From NCBI GenBank assembly GCA_949316235.1, contig OX438759.1, positions 16,919,618 to 16,983,617 of the forward strand: a stretch of DNA of 64,000 nt, given 5' to 3'. Position 1 is the first letter of the stretch. Every line of letters starts with the position of its first letter. Shown one piece after another: positions 9,317 to 20,490 of this stretch. Position numbers and translations under genes: made by a program. The notes beneath the pieces were generated by a model that did no database searches, was not told the origin of the DNA, and was given only the letters and a program-made list of their open reading frames with translations. The DNA is from Oegoconia quadripuncta (Eukaryota > Arthropoda > Insecta > Lepidoptera > Autostichidae).

Positions 9317-9674
9317 TTAACGTAAACCAATTACAATATTTTATTTATAAAATAGCTGTTGATTTTCTAAATAAATAAATATAAATGTGATTATGAGGTA
9401 TTACGAACGTATTATATTCCTACGGAAGCTCCACCTTAACTGGTGGTATGAATATCAAATGAATAATTCAAAACATCTTTGGATTATTTACCTGACGCCA
9501 ACCATCAGGGTCTGACATGATACCTCGCAATGCTACGTGACGAAAATGACAGATTTTTGTCATGGGTATTAAATTAGATCACATTATTGTACATGTGGGC
9601 TGTAATTGGATTCTGTTATGACAGCACGGATATTTACAAAGGGATTTTCGGATATTGAGGGTTTTATTAAAACA
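9317..9674. other. unassigned interval
   Basis: Nothing recognised. Confidence 0.35.
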
Positions 9675-9908
9675 CTAGCTTTCCGCCCGCGGCTACGCCT
9701 GCGTGGAATAACTTTATCGCGGAAATTTATTTGTCCCGCGGGAACTACTCACTTTATCGGGATAAAAAATATCCTATGTTTGAATCCAGGGTATGTTCTA
9801 CCTATATGCCAAAATTCATCCAAATCCGTTCACCCGTTTTGCCGTGATTGAGCAACAAACAAACAAACATCAAACATCTAAACTTTCAGATTTATAATAT
9901 TAGTTAGA
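9675..9908 (-). mobile_element. Helitron-like non-autonomous element
   Basis: Read on the minus strand it starts TCTAACTAATATTATAAATC and ends GCCGCGGGCGGAAAGCTAG, with A before and T after. This is the rolling-circle transposon signature: 5' TC, GC-rich hairpin near the 3' end, 3' CTAG, insertion between A and T. It has no helicase frame. The same insertion exists at 41747-41963, so insertion preceded copying of the surrounding repeat. Confidence 0.75.
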
Positions 9909-10681
9909 TGACAGAAGTGATAGGTGTATCATACTTAAGGGTATAATCTTCTCATTAAAAATGACACAAGTGATAGGTGTATCATACTTACTGGTATAAT
10001 CTTCTCATACAGTCAATGTAAACCTGATAGGGATTGCCTGACAGTGGCTCTCCTTTGCATCATAGATTCTTAGTTGGCCGCACTCTGGTTCTCAAGAATT
10101 TGATATTTTTGTCATCGAATCGCTAAGAAGAAGTTGGTGACAAGGATTGTGACCGGTTTCAAAAATACTGGTAAATAAAAATTTATACCGGATTTTAGAA
10201 TAGGTTTCATTCTTTGCAAAGCCTCGAACACCGCCGTAGGGTCGCATGCCTTTCAGTATTTTACAGAATACATTTCGGTGAGTGTGCGACGGAATTGCAC
10301 GATCTTATTCCACCGTCCCCTTTCCATCTTCGGACAACCAGGCGCGGGGGGGGTTTCCATCCATATGTTGTCAACATACCGAACATCCGCACTAAGCGCT
10401 TTGCTTCATCATTTATAATGCGGACTGCTAAGGTATGGAACTCACTGCCCGCGTCGGTTTTTCCCGACACTTACAACCTTGGGATCTTATCTTCAAGTCT
10501 AGAGTGAATAGGCATTTACTGGGTGCGCGTGATACATCTTCGGCTTCATCGTCGCTTTCCATCAGGTGAGATTGTAGTCAAACGCGAAACCAGTTTTTAA
10601 TTAAAAAAAAAAAAAAAAAAATTCATGCGCGTCCGAAATGATCGCTACCTAAACCGGTTTAAACTAGACAAAGTGCACGCG
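9909..10681 (+). repeat. composite duplicated segment, copy 1 (split by LINE-beta)
   Basis: The flank of the Helitron-like element plus about 365 bases of unnamed sequence matches 41392-41746 in inverted orientation. It contains two tandem 51-54-bp units (AGTGATAGGTGTATCATACT at 9915 and 9969), then AAACCTGATAGGGATTGCCT, and after the LINE insertion GCGTCCGAAATG and TTTAAACTAGACAAAGTGCA. Both copies stop matching just after GTGCACGC. It may be one larger transposon, but no terminal structure was found. Confidence 0.7.
10213..10620 (+). mobile_element. LINE-beta, 5'-truncated insertion with 4-bp target duplication
   Basis: The coding part (to the TGA at 10505-10507) translates to SLEHRRRVACLSVFYRIHFG, then RTKRFASSFIMRTAKVWNSL and PASVFPDTYNL. 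These are the C-terminal motifs of a CR1/Jockey-group reverse transcriptase. The 3'UTR contains CTTTCCATCAGGTGAGATTG and AGTCAAACGCGAAACCAG and ends in poly-A. ATTC flanks both sides (10209-10212 and 10621-10624). The inverted copy at 41.4 kb has an uninterrupted TTTCATTCATGCGC here, which proves the boundaries. It lacks all catalytic motifs, so it is dead. Confidence 0.9.
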
Positions 10682-10969
10682 TCGGCGTCGTTTGAAGTTT
10701 GTAGTGATAGAGACGGCGTCGTCGGTAAGAGCGAAATGAAAACCACTAAAAACCGCTGAATTGATTCTTGGTTTCGCTCCTTAAGAAAACCGGTTTTTTT
10801 AAGGTTAAGGTAGAGCCAAACCTAAATAAAACACTCCTTTGTACTTGATTAATACAACTTGAAAGGCAACACGCACTAATTACTTGCTGATCGGTTTCCA
10901 CCACTATCCCTGTGCGTACAGTGTTTTGTAAAGAGCATAGGTAGTGGATAAAGACAGTCGAGGGATTAG

Positions 10970-11053
10970 TACAAGTTGCCATTCAATTTGCTTTTCAACT
11001 TGCCTGTCAACTTGCCTCCCAAATTGCCTTTCAGCTTGCCTATCAACTCGCCA
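10970..11053. repeat. 12-bp imperfect tandem repeat, about 7 copies
   Basis: Consecutive units resemble TTCAACTTGCCT: ACAAGTTGCCA, TTCAATTTGCTT, TTCAACTTGCCT, GTCAACTTGCCT, CCCAAATTGCCT, TTCAGCTTGCCT, ATCAACTCGCCA. The period of 12 is maintained, so the three frames stay open, but no protein context is seen. Confidence 0.8.
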
Positions 11054-12170
11054 CTATAATTACTGTACAAAACACCTCTCCCGTGTAAATCGAGCCTAAG
11101 AGTTAGTTTTCTGTGATCCTCAACATTTTTTTCAGTTTATGGGGGTCAGAAGCTCGTTCAAATTTCTAGCAGCGTTGCGCGGCCAGCGTACACTGGTCGA
11201 GTTACAAGCGTCGTACCTATCTCCATTTACCAATGTACTGACGATGCTTTGAATATTTCAAACTAGCAATCCTATAAATATTGTATCGTCAAAGCTATCA
11301 TATCAATGTTGACGTAAAAAGTAAAATATTACGTTGATGGAACGCAAACTAGAATTTGCGAGTAGTGTCTGGACTCGAACATGTTTTTTTAAACTGTTCA
11401 CTTTTGCGGCTACATTCATACTCGGAAGTAAATATTGGACTTGTTAACATGAATATAGGAAATGATGGCTCTTTTGCATTAAGTTATGGTACTAAAATAC
11501 GTACACCGTAGCTGTACATCGTATAATTTCGTGTAGTTTCAGGTATAGGAAAAGAATAGCAAAAACCTGTTTCGTTATTGTATGTGTCACCAAAGAATGA
11601 AACCAACCCGTCACGTCCTATGGGTGTCCATGTTAATTAAATATCGACCTTGAGAGTGGACTCTTTAAAGACTTATGCAGCAAATTGGTAGTTACATAAA
11701 TGGTGTCTCTCCGCAACATGTATACCTACTGGCACCCGAAAAATCTTATCAATTACCTCGTCTCAAGCTATAAGACATTTTTTTACGACTTTACCCATAT
11801 GTCTACAAGTAGGGCTGATCCTAAACTTCCCATCGTAAAAGGCGAAGGGGTACTATTAAAAAAATTGTTTTTGCCAACTATGCCATAATTTGCTCATAAA
11901 TTTTCAATATGGCACTCACAAAGCGAAGCTTTAATGCTCTACAGCAAATTATACGAAAATCGATTACTGCATGGTTTTCTTTTTAATTTGAAGAGGTTGA
12001 CAAATTAATGCATTCAATTGAATTAATATGTAAAACTTATAAAAATTCATCAACGACATTACGAACAATTATGGCCACCCGCAGAATAAGCTGGTAACTT
12101 TTATTGACTAAGGCTGTTTGACGGAAACTTAGCGAGTGACGTTGGATTTTTGTTTTTATTTTTTTGAAAT
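11054..12170. other. unassigned interval
   Basis: No gene or clear repeat. CCTATGGGTGTCCATG near 11620 resembles part of the dispersed repeat at 55385 but is too short to call. Confidence 0.35.
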
Positions 12171-12364
12171 TTGTGCATTCTGAGTTTTGAAGCTTATTAA
12201 TGGCAGAATATTGTGCAGCAAAAGTCAATGATGGTGTACAAGTGAAGAGAAGTGTTAATTAAGGTTCGCAACGAAGTTTTCGGGTTCCCACAAGAAGCCG
12301 CCAAAAACTTTAGTAAAATAATTCTGTCACTTTACTGAAGAATAACTTGACCGTGACTAGACTC
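12171..12364. repeat. unidentified dispersed repeat, copy 2
   Basis: Matches 4774-5132: TTGTGCATTCTGA, GGCAGAATATTGTGCAGCAA, ACGAAG-TTTCGGG and CTTTACTGAAGAATAACTTG then ACCGTGACTAGA. It lacks the middle 170 bases of copy 1. Confidence 0.65.
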
Positions 12365-12576
12365 TGTATACGCCAAGTATACAACGAATGACTTGTTTTG
12401 ACTGAGACCGACTACACTAAACTGAAAATATAAGTAAGAGAAATAAGACTTGACTGTTTATGCTTAGAAGCCTTTGCCTTCTTCTAGAGGAGTGAAATAA
12501 AACAAAAAAAAAGAATTTGAAGCAATACCCACCCACGGCGAAATGGCAGGTTTCACTAAAAATTCATTGATGTTCA

Positions 12577-12752
12577 TTGATATACATTGATGTTCTTCGA
12601 TATTCATTGATATTAATTGATATTCATTGATATTCATTGATATTCATTGATATTCATTGATATTCATTGATATTCAATGATATTCGTTGATATTCGTTGA
12701 TATTCGTTGATATTCGTTGATATTCGTTGATATTCATTGATATTCATTTGTC
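12577..12752. repeat. 10-bp tandem array (TATTCATTGA)n
   Basis: About 16 units with period 10. A central block of five TATTCGTTGA variants is flanked by TATTCATTGA units, with degenerate TATACATTGA and TGTTCTTCGA units at the left edge. Clustering of the variant suggests local unit spread by slippage or unequal exchange. Confidence 0.92.
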
Positions 12753-12896
12753 TTTTTTTGGGTTTATGTTTCATTAATTCAGCTGCAAGAAAAGCAGGAT
12801 ACAACCCTCGCATTGCTTGATTTATAATTTACTCGGTTCAATTAGATATTACTTTCTGCCCTATCCATTAATCTATTATCTTTTTTCAAATGTAGA

Positions 12897-13160
12897 GGGA
12901 GATGCTAGGCGTTTCGCTAAAAGATCGAATCAGGAATGAAGAATCTGTAGAGGAAGGAAATCACCGACATAGCCCAGCGGATTAGTAAATTCAAATGGCA
13001 GTGGGAATGACATATAGTTCATTGAGCTGATTGACGGTGGAGCATTAAACTTCGGTAGTGGAGTAATGATAAGTTACGGGTAGCCGTTGGATGCAGGTCG
13101 CTTCCAACCGGTCAATCAGAAATCTTTGAGGAAAGGTCTATGGTCATCAGTAGACGAGGA
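12897..13160 (+). mobile_element. RTE-like LINE C-terminal remnant
   Basis: The translation has EMLGVSLKDRIRNEESVEEG, then HSPAD and QMAVGM. This matches the RTE-family pattern MLGVSL-DRIRNE...TDIAQRI-KLKWQWAGHI in frame-broken form. Further on, ATGCAGGTCGCTTCCAACCG and the GAGGATGATGATTG end match the remnant at 30216. It is heavily frameshifted and dead. Confidence 0.7.
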
Positions 13161-13329
13161 TGATGATTGTTCAATTTAGTTCAGATTACCCACTTCTTGT
13201 ATAACGCTGAGATAATTACATAAAAAAAGTAACGTAATAGACATATGTTCACGCCAATATGCGTGAATCTAGGCCAAGTAATTTTTCGGTGGCAACCCCG
13301 CCTAATTAAAAAGAAAAGGCAGCAGTCTA

Positions 13330-13760
13330 CTCTTGGGATTTTTTCGTGCGGCACGCGGTTTTTTTTGTTGCGGTGATAACTTCCCAACCGGGTAAATTTT
13401 CTGGCACTCTTGTTCACGCGGGTTTATTAAGTTTCCTTGGGATACCATACTTGCGGGACATTAACAGACTGAGGTGTGCGGGTATCTGGTGGTGTGACGA
13501 GTGTGGTGGATGCTGCATTAAGGCGTGGGCCGCCCCCTATGAAGACCAGCGGAGGACTCTCCAGCCAGCCCAGCAGCGGCCAGCCTAATCCAAGTAAGCC
13601 ACCACACATATGCACACCAGACGAAACAAAACAGCGTAGGGCAAAAACCAATTTCCTAAATTCACGGACCTACTTAAGAATTGCGCCTACTCGAAGTTCA
13701 TGGGGCACTCCCTTCACGAGTTGCTCCGACAACATATATTACTGCGTATAGACAGAATCG
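13330..13760 (+). other. GC-rich block with a 93-codon open frame
   Basis: The plus frame 13473-13751 contains DAALRRGPPPMKTSGGLSSQ and PNPSKPPHICTPDETKQRRA. Proline/serine-rich low-complexity text followed by basic residues would suit the start of a LINE ORF1, but I cannot match it to a family. Overlapping minus and second plus frames of similar length weaken any single call. GC is far above the flanks, so it is either a transposon 5' region or an old exon. Confidence 0.25.
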
Positions 13761-15000
13761 TTCAATCAAAATGACACCACTTCATTGGTGTTAAAACGGT
13801 AGTGGGATGGGATGGGAACTTAGTCACACACCGATTTCCTTCGTGAAGTGTCGTATCAAATGCTGATTTATATTGTAAAAAAATGCATCACCTACCACAG
13901 AAAAGTGACCAAGAAACATGCGAGTATCTTTTAAGTATAACAAACATAATGTACTCGTAAAACATATATTTTTAATCAATTTTGTAATGTTTTCCTGTAC
14001 TTTTATGTGACCAATTTTAACGGCTCTGCCCGTCTCTTGCATACAGTTAGAGCGCGCGAAGCGCCTAAGGGTGCCCTCGGGGGCTCGAACCTCGGCTTAG
14101 GACGTTGCGTGGGAAGTTTAAAGACAGACTACCATCGCTGCGTAATGTGTATAGTCAGAGAGAAAGAAACTCTCTGACACAATTTTGAATAAGCTAATAT
14201 AGTGTGGTGGAGGTAATTAGTGATATATGAGGGCCAGGACGACGGTGATTTTGGCCATTTTATTCTCAGCAGTCCTATTAGTTCTCGAGGACTCTAAGAG
14301 ATGGCGCTGTTTTATCTACTAAGAAAATCACGCGACATATCTACAGCATATAAATCAATGGTAACATACCTTTTCTAATCAACATTATTTAGAAAGGATT
14401 TCAAACCCAAATCTCCGACAAATTATCTTCCATTTAAGTTACAAAGCTTGAACGGAGTGGAGAAAGTCACCGTCCAAGTTTCTCGATTTGACTAGATTAC
14501 CACCGTAATGAAGTCTGGCTTCAGTTGATATAACTAGAAAAAAGTTTGACGACTCTGATCTAGATTCTACGCGTCTCGTCGAAGATTTCTTTTACCTGCA
14601 ACAACGGAGAAAAGTGATATTATTTTCAAAGTACAAGTAATTATATTTTGTAACCATTGAGTTACCAACTAAGAAAGTTGTCATCATCGTGGTTGAAACA
14701 CAGCCTCCTCTCATTGAGAGGTGGCATGGGCCACAATGGTGGATTATGACCTATATTATATTATACGCACGAGAGCCTAGTACGATTTATAAATACATAA
14801 TATTATTACCATATAATACCTTATTTATAATTAAAAAATTATGTACTTTAAAATAATATACCTATTGTAAGTACTACTTATGTAACTTATGTAGCTTTGT
14901 TATCAATGTTGTGTACGCCTGTAATAGGTATTCATATAGAACAAAACTACTATGTAAGCTATCATAAGAGTGTGATATGTTATACTGTTGTTGTACCTAA
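13761..15000. other. unassigned interval
   Basis: No gene recognised. CCTCTCATTGAGAGGTGGCA near 14707 is a short hairpin and may come from an RTE-like 3' region, but the match is weak. Confidence 0.35.
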
Positions 15001-15183
15001 TAAAAAAAAATAAAAAAAAAAATAATAAATAATTCGGACCCTTATACCAATCATCTAGTCCCAAACTAAGCAAAGTATGTTCTACGGATACTAGATAACG
15101 GAAAAATATACATAATGTTTATAAAAACAACCAGGACTTAGAAATAAATGTTCGTATTCATCACACAAACTTTCACTTTCGGT
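15001..15183 (-). mobile_element. SINE-2, head truncated
   Basis: A-rich tail region, CCAATCATCTAGTCCCAAAC and TAAGCAAAG, ending at CACACAAACTTTCAC. The tRNA-like head is missing, and a LINE-beta end follows immediately. Confidence 0.8.
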
Positions 15184-15184
15184 G

Positions 15185-15425
15185 TTTTTCTTTTATGTAT
15201 GACTGGATTCGCGTTTGACCACAATCTCACCTGATGGAAAGTGACGATGTGATCGAAGATGAAGCATGCGATCCCAGTAAATGCCTATTCACTCTGCTCT
15301 TGAAGATCCCAGTAAATGCCTATTCACTCTGCTCTTGAAGATCCCAAGGTTGTAGGATTCAGGAAAGACTGATGCCGGAAGGGAGTTCCATGCCTTGGCT
15401 GTGCGGATGATGAATGAAGAATCGA
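15185..15425 (-). mobile_element. LINE-beta 3' end with 35-bp tandem duplication
   Basis: GGATTCGCGTTTGACC, ATCTCACCTGATGGAAAGTG and, in reverse, the coding text for FIIRTAKAWNSLPASVF. The 35-base unit beginning GATCCCAGTAAATGCCTATT is repeated exactly at 15270 and 15305. Confidence 0.85.
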
Positions 15426-15855
15426 ACTTCTTAGTACTCGTATACTTCGTAGTAGATGTACTCGTATTTGCACAAATTTACTCACGCGATCTCCAACTCT
15501 AGCCTAAATCAATGAGTTATCTCTTGCTTTCGATTTTATAACTATATTATTCATAATCATATTCGGGTTTTTGTATTTTTTTGTAAAGTTTTTATTTAGT
15601 CATGTTTCTTATAAAATATTGATATCTGTTTTTAAATTTCTTTCGTCGAAACCTTACCATTTGATACGCGATTCTCAATGGGGTGCTAGATCTACTTGTT
15701 GTCAAGTGCGACAAAATGGCTGCTGACTCCCGGGCCTTGTATAATTGTAGCAACACCTCATTGTTCAAATCCGCTAACGTGTTCAGGTTGTAGGTATTAA
15801 CATGCATAGAAATGCGTTGACTACATTACACTCAGGTAAGAAGAAGGAATAGAAA
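15426..15855. other. unassigned interval
   Basis: A minus frame at 15807-15592 (71 codons, basic C-terminus) is present but matches nothing I know. Confidence 0.3.
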
Positions 15856-16259
15856 GCTATGAAATTGGAGATTTTTTATTCGTTAATCATAATGTACCAA
15901 CTCCTACGATTCTATAGCTATTTCCAAATTAGTTTTTATTCGGAAAATACAATATATTTTCACGGTTTCACATGAAATATTTTTTAATGGCTGAGCTAAA
16001 TCACATAATAAAAAAAACTTGAACACAGCTCTTTTCATGAGCTGCCCATATTATTTCTTAGATTCGCAGAAACTTTTACAAAGCGGTTACTTTTATAAAT
16101 TAACACTGCCTGCTTTATGTTATTCGATAATATACACAAAGTTTAGCTAAATTTGGATTTGCCGTTCCCAAAAAAATTTCAAAAATCTTTGTATGGAGAA
16201 AACAGTCTCAATGAAATTTTTCATATAAAACGCCAATTTCATAGGTAAGGTGCCTAATA
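15856..16259 (-). mobile_element. MITE-T, left end slightly truncated
   Basis: Begins inside the left inverted repeat at CTATGAAATTGGAG and ends CGCCAATTTCATAGGTAAGG then TGCCTAATA. About 12 terminal bases are missing on the left. Confidence 0.82.
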
Positions 16260-16640
16260 TTAATAGGTCGCCAGATACATGAGTAACAAAAACGCTTGAA
16301 AGCTTGGGAATTGTGTTTGTTCGAGACCAGGTCTTTGTAGAACACCGGACGGACTACTGAATTTAGACCGTCAAGCATGAGTTCACGTTCCTCCCTCCAG
16401 TTTACACACTCCCACAAAATGTGATAACTGATCTAGACAGTCGCACATCTAATTCAGACAAGGTAGCCAAACATAAGTTATCCGTGAACTATTAGTCGTT
16501 AATACGGGAAAGCCGTGCCAATTCCCGCGGAAGTACACTCTCTGTGGATTATGTCTCGCGCTGGGACTTTTAGCACGTCTGCTAATCGTTGGTATGACAC
16601 ACGGCCATACTGAACCGCGATCAAGTTTACTATAGTAAAA
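16260..16640 (-). mobile_element. I/R1-group-like LINE C-terminal remnant
   Basis: The minus frame from 16417 reads WECVNWREERELMLDGLNSV, then YKDLVSNKHN and FKRFCYSCIW. The pattern LWEC-x-x-(W/H)...E-R-x-x(M/L)LDG...YRDLVS...FxRFxxxW closes LINE polyproteins that carry a C-terminal zinc-knuckle-like CxxxHxxxxC and often RNase H. Upstream minus-strand sequence to 16640 is frame-broken but GC-richer and probably belongs to it. A shorter relative is at 56450-56570. Confidence 0.55.
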
Positions 16641-16739
16641 ACGAAATAATTATTAATTGAAGATTTAGAAAACTAGCTGTGTTAAACGGTAAATATCTTC
16701 GAGACGGCTTTACGGATTTTCATCAAACATAACTAACAT

Positions 16740-16905
16740 CAAAGTCAAAGTCAAAAATGCTTTATTTTGTAGGTGCACATGGTACAATTTAAATAGTCAA
16801 CATTTAATATTTTCTAAGCTACTGCTTGTTCAAAAGGCAATTTTCCCCTGAGAAGAACAAGCAAGAAACTCGAGTCCTGTCTAGTTTAGTCTTTAATATA
16901 AAATA
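16740..16905 (-). mobile_element. LINE-alpha 3'UTR fragment (subfamily of 62096)
   Basis: AAAGTCAAAGTCAAAAATGC, TTTGTAGGTGCACATGG, CTACTGCTTGTTCAAAAGGC and TTCCCCTGAGAAGAACAAGC are the reverse complement of 62960-63115. It is truncated to the UTR only. Confidence 0.85.
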
Positions 16906-16938
16906 ACCGCACTCAAATCGGACCACGCATTCACACGC

Positions 16939-17821
<883 letters not shown>

Positions 17822-18000
17822 TGAAGTATAATAATAATAACTTTATTCCAAAAAAGTTTACAGTTTATCTTATAATCTATATTAAGCTAGTAATTTTGTA
17901 TTCCAATAATATAGCCCCTGTTGCCGAACTAGGTTGAAAAAACCTGTATTTCAGCCATCTGTGATTTCAGCATACAGTGCCCTTCCTCATAGGACAGTAT
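17822..18000 (-). mobile_element. putative LINE 3'UTR end
   Basis: AATAATAATAACTTTATTCC at the left, then TTGCCGAACTAGGTTG and ACAGTGCCCTTCCTCATAGG, suggests a minus-strand retroposon 3' end with an AATAAAG signal and (TTA)n tail. No coding text was found. The family is uncertain. Confidence 0.35.
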
Positions 18001-18243
18001 CACTAGCCTTATAGTCATCATAACCAAAAACATAATAATAACATTATTGACACGTGTAGGGATACAACTTGACTCTCGACATATAAAACAATAAAAAGCA
18101 TATTGTGTCTGATGCAGTATCCCAAAACGTGTCACAAATATCGATTAACTTAAAAACTAACATTAAACTAAAGAATTAACAGTATATGTGTAACAAAATT
18201 GGTAAGTATAGGCGAAGTGTATTATGACTTATGAGTTATGTAA

Positions 18244-18325
18244 TTGTGTTTGTATGTGTGTTGGTTTGTGTGGGGTGTGTTTGTGTGCGTGGGGATGTTC
18301 GTGTGTATGATGATGTGCGTGTATA
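18244..18325. repeat. degenerate GT-rich repeat
   Basis: A broken GTGTGT-rich stretch with TTGTATGTGTGTTGG and TTTGTGTGCGTGGGGATG. It looks like an old decayed dinucleotide array. Confidence 0.6.
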
Positions 18326-18477
18326 TATTGAAACGTCATTTTAAACAGTTTAGAATGTATGAGTTAGTAGAAATTTAATTATAAATGGTTCGGTGGAGAC
18401 GTCGGTACCAAATATTGAGCACAAACCCTCTAGTCATATCATTTCTGTTATACTACAAATTATGATATTTTTTTCTT

Positions 18478-18545
18478 TCTTTCAATTATCGCTCATTACA
18501 AGGCAGTTTCCCCAGAGAAGAACGAGCAAGAAACTCAGACACACA
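18478..18545 (-). mobile_element. LINE-alpha 3'UTR scrap
   Basis: ATTATCGCTCATTACAAGGC and CCCAGAGAAGAACGAGCAAG match, in reverse, the 3'UTR at 50300-50345. Confidence 0.7.
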
Positions 18546-18680
18546 ACGCCGTGAAACACATCGTTTCTCATCGGGGGTTAAAAATAGATTGCATTTATTA
18601 ATTCGTATTGCAAAATAACATAACTACGAGTATCTTATTTTTAATTTTATTTTACAGACAGTATTATGTTAAAAACCTTC

Positions 18681-18903
18681 TTTTTTTTTTTTTTTTTTTT
18701 ATGGAACACGACAATGCTATTAACATTGCTGCTTGGCGGCAGATTTAGATAAGATGGTGGTAGCTAGCCAGGCGGACATTTAAAATGCCCTACCACCAAC
18801 CAAACCGAGTACTTAAACATATATGTACCCCGCTGGGGATCGAACCCGCGACCTCCGAATCGTAAACCCAATGTTGTTTACATTGAGCCACGGAGGCGGT
18901 TGA
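18681..18903 (-). mobile_element. SINE-1, internal deletion
   Basis: T-run and TATG joined directly to GAACACGACAATGC, so about 125 bases of the 3' body including the CATCAGGTG block are missing. The head side is intact, with GGGGATCGAACCCGCGACC and TTGAGCCACGGAGGCGG. Confidence 0.88.
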
Positions 18904-18976
18904 AGAGCTACCGAAGATTTAGTGAACAAAAAGATTTTAACTGAATACAATATTAGATCGTATGTTCAAAAATACC

Positions 18977-19172
18977 AGCTATTTCATGCGGCTTCGTTCG
19001 CGTGAAAGATTTCATAAATATCGTTTAATAAAAATTTGCCAATTATATTAATCCAGATCCTAATCTGTCTACCAACCAAATTACATCCAATACCGTCCAG
19101 CTATTTATACGTGAAGAGGTAACAAACATACATAAACACACACAAACTTTCGCATTTATAATATTAGTTGGG
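18977..19172 (-). mobile_element. Helitron-like element, divergent
   Basis: AGCTATTTCATGCGGCTTCG, then ACTTTCGCATTTATAATATT and AGTTGGGA. The orientation matches the 9675 copy, but the middle is more diverged. Confidence 0.6.
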
Positions 19173-19737
19173 ATTCGAACGAAAAACAAAAAAAAACACT
19201 CAACATTTCGAATTTGGAATGAACTTCTAAGAACCCCATGCATTACAATGTGAACTGTATTCGGTTGACAAGAAGTCATATTTAGAAGAACCAAAACAAA
19301 AGAACAGCGCCACCCAACATTTTAAATTTCGAATGCACTGCGGTTTTATTAAAAGCAAATAGATTCATTTGATAGCTCCCTGTCTCTCTACCTCACCCAA
19401 CTTCCCAACTTGATAGGTTATTCCCAAAAAAAGCTTAATCCTCTGTTTGCATACAAAATTCTACGTGGCATAAATTCTAGCGGCCATTTCTGCCACCTAA
19501 TACCACGTGTCGACCGAACTAATCTCGATCTCTCCCCGTCCAGCCCCGATCCGATAAAGCCACGTCAATTAATATCGCTGGACTAGTTTGGTTCCCACTA
19601 ACCCACCGAGCAGGGCTGCGGGCAATATTTATATGATTTTATCTTAAATAATTGTCTTAACTTATATATAAATAGCAAAACACAAAACTATAGAATTTAG
19701 AAAACTGTCAAGAAAACTAATGATTACCTACATACAT
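19173..19737. other. unassigned, moderately GC-rich interval
   Basis: 19470-19620 is richer in GC (ACCACGTGTCGACCGAAC, CCCCGTCCAGCCCCG) than its flanks, with no frame longer than shadows and no repeat match. It may be unique, possibly regulatory, DNA. Confidence 0.3.
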
Positions 19738-19950
19738 AATGTCACGACCCCCATCCCAAATGGGGTGGTCAGAGATATCCCAAACAATAATGGTTCACCT
19801 AAGAAATAATATACAGAAATGCACATGTGGCAGGGGATGAACCCATCGCCGTTCAAACGTGCCAATCTCTAGATGTTTTCGGTTGAACGTCCCTTAGCCG
19901 ACTTTTACGACACCCATGGGAAGAGAAGGGTTGGTTCTATTATATTTGAG
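19738..19950. repeat. dispersed repeat with CCCAAATGGGGTGGTCAGAG
   Basis: The left part CCCAAATGGGGTGGTCAGAG-ATATCCCAAAC matches 55390 in the same direction. The right part GACTTTTACGACACCCATGG-GAAGAG matches 55562-55605 in the opposite direction. The two halves are therefore differently arranged in the two copies. Confidence 0.65.
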
Positions 19951-19951
19951 T

Positions 19952-20270
19952 GCCGCCTCCGTGGCTCAATGTAAACAACATTGGGTTTACGATTCGGAGG
20001 TCGCGCGTTCGATCCCCAGCGGGGTACATGTTTCAGTACTCGGTTTGGTTGGTGGTAGGGCATTTTAAATGTCCGCCTGGCTAGCTACCACCATCTTATC
20101 TAAATCTGCCACCAAGCAGCAATGTTAATAGCATTGTTGTGTTTCGGTTGTCGGAGATAAGATAACCAGTCCCCCAAATGTGTTGGGGTTTCCGGGTCAG
20201 TACGCTTCCACCTTCGACCTCATCTTCACTTAACATCAGGTGTTATTGAGGTCATGCATAAAAAAAAAGA
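19952..20270 (+). mobile_element. SINE-1, nearly full length
   Basis: Head CCGCCTCCGTGGCTCAATG, B box GCGTTCGATCCCCAG with one change, the 3' block CATCAGGTGTTATTGAGGTC, and a short deletion before GCATAAAAAAAAG. Confidence 0.92.
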
Positions 20271-20359
20271 AATACACCGAAAATTGTGAAAAGCGAAATA
20301 TATTGAGAGGAAGATTTTGTATTATTTTTAATACATAACGGGTTACCACTAGCTAGCTT

Positions 20360-20362
<3 letters not shown>

Positions 20363-20434
<72 letters not shown>
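20363..20434. repeat. (AC)n microsatellite, about 36 units
   Basis: Pure ACAC run. It directly follows ATACATAACGGGTTACCAC, which looks like the start of a minus-strand SINE-1 tail, so the array may have grown within or beside a SINE end. Confidence 0.93.
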
Positions 20435-20436
<2 letters not shown>

Positions 20437-20490
20437 CGCACACGTCATTCATTAAATATTATGTCAACAGAGGTTTTGTTTAAACTATTT

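Noticed and set aside
9675..9908. Ordinary promoter or CpG island because of GCGG words
   Set aside because: The same words recur at the same place in several Helitron-like copies, so they belong to the element's 3' hairpin.
15592..15807. 71-codon basic minus frame
   Set aside because: No motif or context; length is within chance expectation for this many frames.
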